Shown here in pieces: positions 1 through 6,229 of a DNA stretch of 14,533 nucleotides. The number at the start of each line of letters is the position of its first letter. Within the stretch, counting starts at the first letter, position 1. The notes beneath the pieces were generated by a model, which worked only from the letters and a program-made list of their open reading frames with translations, did no database searches and was not told where the DNA came from. The stretch covers positions 1-14,533 of the forward strand of contig CAAEPN010000059.1 of NCBI GenBank assembly GCA_900757905.1. Reading direction: 5' to 3'. Both the position numbers and the translations under genes were made by a program. This DNA comes from Clostridia bacterium. Lineage in GTDB: Bacteria > Bacillota > Clostridia > Oscillospirales > CAG-382.

Positions 1-2
1 AC

Positions 3-200
3 TCCACCTATGTCATGACGCTTCGTATCAACACCGCCACTTTTCTATTAAAAAGCACCAATTATTCCGTCGCGCAGATCGCCGAGACGGTGGGTATCAA
101 GAGCCCGGAATACTTTTGCAGGCTTTATAAAAAACAAGTTGGATATTCTCCTATCCAACATAAAAAATATATGTATAACGAGGTCGGCAAAAATCCGTAA
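3..200 (+). CDS. AraC-family regulator, C-terminal DNA-binding part (5' end outside window)
   Basis: The frame is open from the window edge to the TAA at 198-200, so only the last 65 or so residues are visible; an ATG at 15 is internal, not the true start. The residues match the second helix-turn-helix of AraC/XylS regulators: a long helix rich in Leu/Ile/Lys (RINTATFLLKS), then YSVAQIAETVGI with the AraC-typical Ala-Glu-x-Val-Gly turn, then PEYFCRLYKKQVGYSP, the usual F-x-R-x-[FY]-K-[KR]-x-x-G-x-x-P signature, and a short basic tail. It would bind DNA as a transcription regulator; the sensor domain and hence the ligand cannot be seen. It converges with the next AraC gene and ends just before a bidirectional terminator. 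Confidence 0.9.
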   Translation, partial: STYVMTLRINTATFLLKSTNYSVAQIAETVGIKSPEYFCRLYKKQVGYSPIQHKKYMYNEVGKNP

Positions 201-208
201 AATACGGT

Positions 209-270
209 AAAGCGGTATACCGAAATGAACAAAAAACTTCCGCGTCGAGAAAATCGACCGGAAGTTTTTT
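209..270. repeat. Intergenic element copy 1: 10-bp palindrome plus terminator hairpin
   Basis: A perfect palindrome CGGTATACCG (213-222) is followed after 8 bases by a terminator-like hairpin (231-270). The same arrangement with nearly the same sequence recurs at 3160-3220: about 57 of 62 aligned positions agree, with one single-base indel in the stem and a few substitutions. The sequences outside the two copies are unrelated. Both copies sit in the same orientation after a plus-strand gene and between convergent genes. Confidence 0.85.
231..270. terminator. Bidirectional rho-independent terminator between convergent AraC genes
   Basis: Left arm 231-247 pairs with right arm 255-270 (AAAAAACTTCCG with CGGAAGTTTTTT, then GTCG with CGAC) leaving one bulged C at 243 and a 7-base loop AGAAAAT. 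A-run on one side and T-run on the other make it usable on both strands, fitting its place between the genes ending at 200 (+) and 274 (-). Confidence 0.85.
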
Positions 271-273
271 GTG

Positions 274-1122
274 TTATCGATGAAATAGTATTGTATCATT
301 CGGTTTTTCGGCCTCTCCGCTGCCGGAAAAGCACGCTTTACGATATGCGGCCGGCGTTAGACCGGTAATGCGGACAAAAGTACGAAGAAAAGTGCGCGTA
401 CAAGAAAAACCGACATGTGCGGCCACTTCCTCGATCGTTTTTCTCGACAATAACAGCCGCTTGGCTTCGTTGATACGAAGCATATTGATATAATCCTTAA
501 GCGGCATGCCGAAAAGGCATTTTACTATATCCGTCATATGCTTTTCCGTATAGCCGAAGCGCTTTGAAAGGCTAAGCGCCGTAATATCGCTTGTAAAATT
601 CTGCTGTAAATAGTCGTTTAGAGCCGCCCCATTCGGCACGCTTCGATTGGTCTTTTTAACAGCCTCGGCCCTTATGAAAACAAAGCGCATAAAGGTCTCG
701 GCAATACTCTGCACAAGAGCTTCCGTGCTTTTTGCAGCAGAAAAATCGCCGGTATGCTCAAGCGCCTTTGCCATGGTATCAAACAGTGTCTTTACGAAAT
801 CATCGGAGGTATCGTTGAAAACACAGGGTGTAAACGTGCAGCTGACAAGCTGTGCGCGAAACGGTGCAAGGACGGCAAGTGGAAGCAACACCACGATGCA
901 GATTCCCTCTTGCGCCGTATACGAATGAACCGCATTGCTGCCGATAAAAGCAAACTGATGGGGAGAAAGCGTGTATTTTTCTTTTTCCACGCAAAGCTCT
1001 GCGCTTCCGGTTATAACATAAGCAATTTCGATGCTTGCATGATGGTGCTTTGGCATATCTGCGTGCTTGGTATAGAACACAAGCGGTTTATCCGGAAGGT
1101 CGCGCGATTTTTCGTAGATCAT
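274..1122 (-). CDS. AraC-family transcriptional regulator with N-terminal cupin sensor domain
   Basis: A 282-residue protein of usual length for two-domain AraC regulators. Residues ~20-75 form a cupin-like sugar-sensing fold (His cluster in MPKHHHASIEIAYVITG, then a beta-rich stretch ending HSYTAQEG). Residues ~180-275 form the paired helix-turn-helix domain: LSLSKRFGYTEKHMTDIVKCLFG, then RINEAKRLLLS, then IEEVAAHVGFSCTRTFLRTFVRITGLTPAAYR. The start ATG (revcomp of 1120-1122) has a strong AAGGAG site at 1128-1133. It is divergent from the repeat protein at 1266 and the shared ~140-bp gap carries a plus-strand promoter with tandem 10-bp repeats just upstream, so it probably controls that neighbour; this is inference. 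The inducer is unknown, although the cupin suggests a small molecule such as a sugar. Confidence 0.9.
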   Translation of the reverse strand: MIYEKSRDLPDKPLVFYTKHADMPKHHHASIEIAYVITGSAELCVEKEKYTLSPHQFAFIGSNAVHSYTAQEGICIVVLLPLAVLAPFRAQLVSCTFTPCVFNDTSDDFVKTLFDTMAKALEHTGDFSAAKSTEALVQSIAETFMRFVFIRAEAVKKTNRSVPNGAALNDYLQQNFTSDITALSLSKRFGYTEKHMTDIVKCLFGMPLKDYINMLRINEAKRLLLSRKTIEEVAAHVGFSCTRTFLRTFVRITGLTPAAYRKACFSGSGEAEKPNDTILFHR

Positions 1123-1170
1123 AAAAGCTCCTTGGTTTTAGTCTGTGTCAGCGGCACGCTCTAAATGTCA

Positions 1171-1190
1171 CTGATTTTGACTGGTTTTGT
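1171..1190. promoter_or_regulatory. Tandem 10-bp imperfect repeats, possible AraC operator
   Basis: CTGATTTTGA is immediately followed by CTGGTTTTGT (8 of 10 identical). The pair ends two bases before the -35 element of the promoter at 1193-1221. AraC-type activators commonly bind direct half-sites spaced by about one helical turn that abut the -35, so this is a plausible site for the divergent regulator at 274-1122. No second example is available in the window to confirm it. Confidence 0.35.
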
Positions 1191-1192
1191 CA

Positions 1193-1221
1193 TTGTGCCG
1201 CTTTCTCCGGCATGCTATACT
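1193..1221 (+). promoter_or_regulatory. Sigma-A type promoter facing the repeat-protein gene
   Basis: TTGTGC (1193-1198), a 17-base spacer, and TATACT (1216-1221). The predicted start lies near 1228, followed by an AAAGGA stretch (1232-1237) resembling a ribosome site, but no suitable ATG follows before the coding homology begins at 1266. This suggests the promoter of the original full-length gene survives while its 5' coding part is gone. Confidence 0.6.
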
Positions 1222-1265
1222 ATACACGAACAAAGGAATTTTCGGCTTTTCTTTGTTGAAAATAA

Positions 1266-1515
1266 CGAATAAGCATCGACGTGCGGCCGGACGAGGCGCG
1301 CGGGTTTGCCCTGTTCTGTCATAGAGATAGATCGGCCTCGCCCGAAACCTTTGTCTATACCGGTATCGGCAGCGCCGCAGCCGGCGGTTGGACGACATTA
1401 AGCGTCACCTTTACACTCGACAGCTACAATAATGTTCCCGGCAACACCCTGCAATTGCAGATTCAAGGAAGCAACACGCCGTATTATTTCCGTAATTTCA
1501 CTTTAACCGACCTCA
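1266..1515 (+). repeat. Internal protein repeat 1 (5' part missing)
   Basis: About 83 codons matching 1926-2172 in the same gene, including ALFCH[RK]D[RK]SASPE and YNNV[PA]GNTLQLQIQG[SA]NTPYY. The two copies are 660 bp apart. Similarity is visible at both DNA and protein level, so duplication was fairly recent. Copy 1 lacks the ~60 residues that precede this part in copy 2. Confidence 0.85.
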
Positions 1516-1925
1516 CGCCGCCGTCGGAATTCACGGTACGTTTTGAAAGCGAAGGAACGTACATTGGCGCACTTCCGGAATCTGTTCCGGTAAAGCGCGG
1601 CGAGGAATATGTGCTGCCGGAATGCACGGCAAAGCTGCCCGGATACCGGTTTGACGGCTGGATGACCGGCGGCCGGTACTTTACCGCAGGCAGCGCCTTC
1701 ACACCGACCGCAGACACGGTCTTTAACGCCGTCTGGCTTCGCACCTCGGTCGTTTTCGCTTTGCGTCCCGAAAAGAAATATTCCGAAGTCAAGACCTTTT
1801 CCATGACAGCGCTCGGTACGGCTGCCAACCCCGACAATACGGCTGAAACGGTATTCCGCACGGAAAACGGCGTATATATCGAAAACACCAACGGTCTGTT
1901 GGCGCTCCAAAGCGGCCACACGTGC

Positions 1926-2172
1926 CGGTTAAGCTTTGATATCCGTCCGGACAGCAGCGTAAATCTTGCCTTATTCTGCCATAAGGATAAATCGGCTTCT
2001 CCCGAAAGTTTTATCTATATGCCCCTCGGATCGGCACAGGCAAACGCATGGACAACGGTAACGAAAACGTTTTCACCGGACGTCTATAACAACGTTGCCG
2101 GAAACACCTTGCAGCTCCAGATCCAGGGCGCAAACACGCCGTATTACATCCGGAATATCGTATTGGAGGACG
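1926..2172 (+). repeat. Internal protein repeat 2 (matching part)
   Basis: Second copy of the beta-rich unit; its complete form begins near 1735 with the stretch around ALRPEKKYSEVKTF and ends near IRNIVLED. The pattern of an N-terminal strand region, a WTT motif and the conserved QLQIQG-NTPYY block resembles jelly-roll carbohydrate-binding modules, but I cannot name a family. Confidence 0.8.
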
Positions 2173-3001
2173 TTCCGGCACATACAGTTCTGTATGCCGC
2201 CGCAGACGGCACAATAACGGAGACCGTGTATTTATACGGCTCAAACGTCACAAACTACACAACTGACGCCGGTCTGCTTGGCAGCTCTTGCTATTTCGTC
2301 ACCATAGACGGCGAAAAACGCGTTTTTTCAGTCGATACACCCCTTGCAATTACCGGCACACAAACGCTTATCACGGCTTTTGAGCCGCAACTGCCTGAAA
2401 TCACCTTTAAGAATTCCATTCGGACGACCGCTCCGGCCGGCATCCGCTTTGCAGCCTTTATACCAAATGCCGGTCATGCCGAGGCGGAAGAATACGGTTT
2501 TCTTGTCGGCCGTGCCGACCTATACGAAAAAGCCGGCATTGACCCGACCTCCGACTTACGTGTAAACGACACCGTAAGCAATACGGATTCCGAAACCTTT
2601 CACGGCACGACAGCCAGCGGCTTTAAATTTGTCGGCGGCCGCAATTACCGAAACGGCGCAGGCGGCAAGACGACCTTTACCGACGATGGTGAAACACCTT
2701 TTGGTTCTTACGGTGAAACCGGCTACTATTTCATGGCCGTTGTCACGGGATTGGAAAAGGAATATACCGACGGCGATATCACCTACACAACGCGCTATCG
2801 CGTTCCGATAGCCTCGCGGCCATACGTTAAAATCGGCGGTATGTACTTCTACGGCGACTGTCATATATCGAGCATGGAGAACGCTGCCAAACGGCTGATT
2901 GAGAATCCCGAAGCGTCCGAAGAAGATCTTAAGATGGCGCAGAACATATTGGACAATGCAGAGATCGTAAAAAATGAAGAAGAGAGCGCAGGTGCAGATA
3001 C

Positions 3002-3154
3002 ATGAAAAAATTCTCTTACGAAAAACCGGATATGCGTTTTTTCGAAGTGCAGTCTTTCGAGTTTTTGTTAAACAGCTCCGAGAGCTTTTCTCCGAATCCG
3101 GACGATGAGGAAAACGATCTGTTATTGGATCCAGACGAGGGCGGTCTGTTCTGA
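3002..3154 (+). CDS. Small acidic protein, translationally coupled to the repeat protein (unknown function)
   Basis: A 50-codon ORF whose ATG overlaps the upstream TGA (ATGA at 3002-3005), implying coupled translation. The product begins MKKFSYEKPDMRFFEV and then becomes strongly acidic: 13 Asp/Glu against 4 Lys/Arg, with a PNPDDEEND stretch and a DPDEGG tail. It has no signal peptide, membrane segment or Cys. The start, with K-x-x-YEKP-x-M and a following hydrophobic run ending in N-S-S, resembles short uncharacterised ORFs that I recall in gut Clostridia and Bacteroidetes; this is memory, not a search. It is followed directly by the palindrome-terminator element. Possible roles (coupled partner of the exported protein, peptide precursor) cannot be chosen from sequence. 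Confidence 0.65.
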   Translation: MKKFSYEKPDMRFFEVQSFEFLLNSSESFSPNPDDEENDLLLDPDEGGLF

Positions 3155-3159
3155 CGACC

Positions 3160-3220
3160 AAAGCGGTATACCGAAATAAATAAAAAACTTCCGGTCGAGA
3201 AAACCGACCGGAAGTTTTTA
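3160..3220. repeat. Intergenic element copy 2: 10-bp palindrome plus terminator hairpin
   Basis: Near-identical to 209-270. It begins AAAGCGGTATACCGAAAT, containing the perfect palindrome CGGTATACCG (3164-3173), and continues into a perfect hairpin. It starts 5 bases after the stop of the 50-codon ORF. With copy 1 it forms direct repeats that bracket the AraC gene, the truncated repeat protein and the small ORF. Confidence 0.85.
3182..3219. terminator. Bidirectional rho-independent terminator
   Basis: A perfect 15-bp stem: 3183-3197 (AAAAACTTCCGGTCG) with 3205-3219, loop AGAAAAC, flanked by A-run and T-run. It serves the plus-strand small ORF ending at 3154 and the minus-strand binding-protein gene ending at 3238. 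Confidence 0.9.
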
Positions 3221-3237
3221 TTTTGCTTAGCTAATAA

Positions 3238-4703
3238 TTAGTTACTAAGACCTGCATAGTCGCGGTTAAACTCCTCGAGTTTGGTCTTAGCCGCCGTTTC
3301 GCCGGAAGCATAGTAGGAGGCGAAATCGTGGTTCGTGGAGTTTGCAAGGTCACATCCGCAGGACTGGAAAGTACCGCCGGCCACATAGCCAATATCATAA
3401 ATACGGCTGGAACGGATGATATCGATCATATCTTCGGATTCTTCATCGCGCGCATACTTGGTCTTTAAGGACTTTTCATAGAATGCCGGAACAACGTCGC
3501 GCGAACCGATCGCGCAAAGAGCCTCGGTGATAGCGCCGGTGCGTTCCACATCGCTTACGGTGATCGGAATCACAAGGAGGTGCGAACCGCCGTTGGTAGC
3601 CGTTGCATAATTGTCGGCTTCATCAAATTTCGGATACGGAAGAATACCGAAATCGTCGTCCATGTTGCGCAGCGTCTGTGCATGACGCAGCTCGGTGTCG
3701 GTAAACATGGCTCTGCCCTCGGAGAACATACCGCTGCCCTTATAACCGGTTGCATTCGAAAACAGTATGCAGGAAGCATTGTTCATCAAACTGAAGAATT
3801 CGTCGTAAATCTCAACCGTTTTTGTAGAATAAAGCGTTAACTGGAGGTTGCCCTCGTCGTCTTTATCGTAGATCTTCTGTCCGCCGGTATAGAGAATGTT
3901 CATCGGAGCTTCCCATTGTTCGGCGCGGAAGCCGTATTGGTCCACTTCGGGATCCATAACGCCGTCACCGTTGAGGTCAGCGCCGCCCTTTTTGGCAAGA
4001 TAGGAAAATTCATCAAACGTCCAATCGCCGTCCTTGACCATTTCATAGGGTAATCGTAGCCAAGCTCATCGAAAATACGCTTGTTGAAGAATAAGCACAT
4101 GGTAGCGCCGAGACCGCTTGTGGAGATATCGCCGTCAAGCACGTACAGCTTGCCGTTGATATTGCAGCTTTCGGTAATATCCTGCGTCCACCAAGGCTTG
4201 TCGAGATGAATGGTGCTGATATCGTTGAAGTTCATAGCCGCGCCTTGAATGGCATACACAAATGCGGCGCGCGAGTGTGCGAAAATGAGGTCATACGCGT
4301 CGTCGCCGGCAAGAATCGAGTTGAGCGCGTCGGTTTCGTAGTTGGAATCGTTCGATTCGGAAACGGTAATGGTAATGCCGTAACGATCCTCAACCTCCTT
4401 GTTGCGCTTGTAGGTCGCGCTTTCCACGAGGTCTTCGGAATCCTCTTCGAGATACTGGTCGTTTATCTTTCCTTTGCGCACGAGCATACGGTAGTTATAG
4501 CCGTCATAGCGCTCGGTGGAAAGGTCGGACGTGTAATCGATCTCGGTTTCGGTGTTGTTATCGGCCGTGTTGTCCGAATTGTCGGGCTCCGTCACCGTGG
4601 AATCCGGTTTGGTATCAGGTGTTTTGGCGTCATCCTTGCCGCACGCGCCAAGTACACAGATGGTGCAGGCAGCAAGAAGGGCAGCCATGATTTTCTTAAG
4701 CAT
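3238..4703 (-). pseudogene. ABC transporter solute-binding lipoprotein (carbohydrate type), split by a one-base frameshift
   Basis: Two overlapping frames together give one binding protein of about 488 residues. The first (4703 down to ~4050) has a lipoprotein signal (MLKKIMAALL... LGAC, lipid Cys 21), an Asp/Thr/Asn-rich linker, then the N-lobe (YDLIFAHSRAAF, LDKPWWTQDI, NGKLYVLDGDIS, CLFFNKRIFDELGYDYP). The second (from 4047) resumes with YEMVKDGDWTFDEF, the Asp-rich DLNGDGVMDPEVDQYGF loop and the C-lobe to 3238. Total length is 1466 nt, one short of a multiple of three. Adding one C to the coding-strand CCC (plus-strand GGG 4048-4050) restores D-Y-P-Y-E-M-V-K-D-G-D-W. Ribosome site AAGGAGGC at 4713-4720. 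The protein would sit on the outer membrane face and deliver a sugar to an ABC permease, but no permease or ATPase gene is nearby. Either a real recent mutation or a sequence error. Confidence 0.9.
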
Positions 4704-4742
4704 GAAAAAAGTGCCTCCTTTATTGATTCGTTTCTCTCTTTT

Positions 4743-4770
4743 ATTATAAATCCGTCCTTCCGCCGCACAA
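4743..4770 (-). promoter_or_regulatory. Candidate promoter of the solute-binding protein gene
   Basis: On the minus strand TTGTGC (4765-4770), 16-base spacer, TATAAT (4743-4748), about 40 bases before the start codon. A second candidate lies upstream: TTACAG (4812-4817), 18-base spacer, TATAAT (4788-4793). No terminator is evident between the homoserine dehydrogenase gene and this gene, so read-through is also possible. Confidence 0.55.
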
Positions 4771-4824
4771 AATCCGGAAAAAACGTGATTATAATCTCAA
4801 AAATGCATATACTGTAACTGTCTG

Positions 4825-6024
4825 TTAAGCAAGCACACGCAGCTTAAAAAAGTCTGCGCCAAGCGCCGCGAGCTTTTCATTGGTCTCTTTTTCGGTACGC
4901 TTTCCGGTAAAGAATACCAATGCGCTTCCGGCTTTTTCAGTCCTTACGCCGCCAAACGCCGCCTTCACCGCGCTTTCGTCTGCAGTCGTCCGGATATAGC
5001 AGTCGGTCACGTTTTCGCTTATATCGCCTAAGAAATCAGCTTCCTTATTTTCCCAGCCGATGGTCTTGCGGCAGTCGCGGATGACATCCAACACATCCGC
5101 CATCACGGCACTTGCCGTCGGGAGACTGCCCGCACCGCGTCCGCAGAACAGAACGTCCTCCACAATGTTGCCGACCACGAGAATGCCGTTGTACACGTCG
5201 TTGATTCCGGCAAGCGCATTGTCCTCCGGCACAAGGTAAGGCGCCGTCATGGCATAGACCTTGCCGTTTTCAGCGCGCGAAGCTCTGCCGAGCAGCTTTA
5301 TCCGATAGCCGTGCGAAGAAGCATAGGCGATATCGTCGTAGGTGATTTTCGTAATGCCCTCGCAGAGCAGCCGTTCGGGACGAACATGCTCGCCATAGGC
5401 AAGAGAGGTAAGAATGCTGATCTTACGGCAGGTGTCCGTGCCTTCAATATCGGCAGCCGGATTCCGTTCGGCATAACCAAGCCGCTGCGCTTCGGCAAGC
5501 GCGTCCGCAAAATCGCTCTTTTCCCGTTCCATTTTGGTTAAGATATAGTTGCAGGTACCATTTAAAATACCGGAAACCGACTGTATACGGTTAGCAGCCA
5601 AGCACTGCCACATAGGACGGATGATCGGGATACCGCCGCCGACGCTTGCTTCAAACAAGTAGCTGACGCCGTTTTCGCGTGCGATCTCGAGAAGCTCGGC
5701 GCCGTAGTTTGCTACCACCTCTTTGTTGGAGGTAACCACGTTTTTACCGGCAAGCAGCGCTTTTTTGGAAAACTCATAGGCCGGGTGCGAACCGCCCATG
5801 GTCTCCACGACCAAGAACACGTCCTCGTCGTTTAAAATGATGTCGAAATCCGCCGTCACTCTGTCGCCGAGCGGATGCTCCGGAAAGGTACGCAAATCCA
5901 AAATATGCTTTATATTCAGCTGTTCTCCGTCTAAACGCTCCGCAAGCTCTGCGGCGTTGGTCGAAATGACTTCGGCAACACCCGAACCGACTACGCCGAA
6001 ACCGAGGATAGCAATATTGATCAT
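4825..6024 (-). CDS. hom: Homoserine dehydrogenase
   Basis: Reduces aspartate semialdehyde to homoserine with NAD(P)H, the branch step to threonine and methionine. The 399-residue protein has the Rossmann motif GFGVVGSG (8-15), TSNKEVVA (98-105, with the conserved Lys 101), EASVGGGIPI (125-134), NGTCNYIL (155-162) and ADIEGTDTCRK (191-201), whose Lys 201 corresponds to the catalytic lysine. The last ~80 residues (from about ENVTDCYIR) look like a small ACT-type regulatory domain, as expected from a length close to typical bacterial enzymes of 400-440. Start ATG has TCCTTT/AAAGGA at 6037-6042, slightly far. It has its own promoter. No other threonine-pathway gene is next to it. Confidence 0.96.
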   Translation of the reverse strand: MINIAILGFGVVGSGVAEVISTNAAELAERLDGEQLNIKHILDLRTFPEHPLGDRVTADFDIILNDEDVFLVVETMGGSHPAYEFSKKALLAGKNVVTSNKEVVANYGAELLEIARENGVSYLFEASVGGGIPIIRPMWQCLAANRIQSVSGILNGTCNYILTKMEREKSDFADALAEAQRLGYAERNPAADIEGTDTCRKISILTSLAYGEHVRPERLLCEGITKITYDDIAYASSHGYRIKLLGRASRAENGKVYAMTAPYLVPEDNALAGINDVYNGILVVGNIVEDVLFCGRGAGSLPTASAVMADVLDVIRDCRKTIGWENKEADFLGDISENVTDCYIRTTADESAVKAAFGGVRTEKAGSALVFFTGKRTEKETNEKLAALGADFFKLRVLA

Positions 6025-6061
6025 CGTTTATTTCATTCCTTTATTAGAATCATGATAGAAT

Positions 6062-6090
6062 ATTATAGCATAAACACCGTTTAAAATCAA
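6062..6090 (-). promoter_or_regulatory. Sigma-A promoter of hom, extended -10
   Basis: On the minus strand TTGATT (6085-6090), 17-base spacer, TATAAT (6062-6067), preceded by TGC to give an extended -10. The predicted start is near 6055, leaving a ~30-base leader. No T-box or other riboswitch would fit in that leader. Confidence 0.8.
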
Positions 6091-6229
6091 GTTTTTTTCG
6101 CCGTTTTAACGTTTTTTATACAGTGGACGCACAAAAGCGTTACATTTATTTACAATTCAAAGTCCCGATACTCCGGAATTTGCCGAAATCACTTATTTCG
6201 TACAAGCCGTTTTTGCACAGGAGATATAC

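Larger units (their letters stand above)
1266..3005 (+). pseudogene. 5'-truncated repetitive secreted/surface-type protein
   Basis: The frame is open from 1266 (after TAA 1263-1265) to TGA 3003-3005. The first possible start is GTG 1281, but homology to the second internal repeat already covers the codons from 1266 (R-I-S-I-D-V-R-P-D against R-L-S-F-D-I-R-P-D), and no ribosome site precedes 1281. The signal peptide, start and the first part of repeat 1 are therefore missing. Counting from 1281: rest of a beta-rich, carbohydrate-binding-like repeat 1 (~1-80); an InlB/Listeria-Bacteroides-type repeat (~84-152, with GYRFDGWMTGG); a complete second beta-rich repeat (~153-300); a linker; and a C-terminal domain (~375-555, IRTTAPAGIRFAAFI, EYGFLV, ARPYVK-like SRPYVKIGG) of a kind I associate with Clostridia cell-surface proteins. 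Likely originally exported and polysaccharide- or host-facing. No anchoring motif is seen. Confidence 0.75.

Noticed and set aside
2556..3161. 201-codon open frame on the minus strand
   Set aside because: It lies antisense to the C-terminal domain of the repeat protein and the small ORF, has no ribosome site and no recognisable domain; it is a by-product of codon bias.
209..3220. CRISPR-like or transposon-end interpretation of the repeated element
   Set aside because: Only two copies 3 kb apart, no regular spacers, no cas or transposase genes, and the copies are direct rather than inverted repeats without target duplications that I can see.
4036..4060. Programmed ribosomal frameshift in the binding-protein gene
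   Set aside because: The junction reads GAT-TAC-CCT-ATG-AAA with no X-XXY-YYZ heptamer or evident downstream pseudoknot, and binding proteins are not known for recoding; a plain one-base loss explains it.
4206..4817. 203-codon open frame on the plus strand
   Set aside because: Antisense to the binding-protein gene and its promoter region; Val/Gly-rich low-complexity product typical of a shadow frame.
6091..6229. Riboswitch or promoter upstream of the YtvI-like gene
   Set aside because: No good -35/-10 pair and no recognisable aptamer on the plus strand; only the ribosome site AGGAG is clear.
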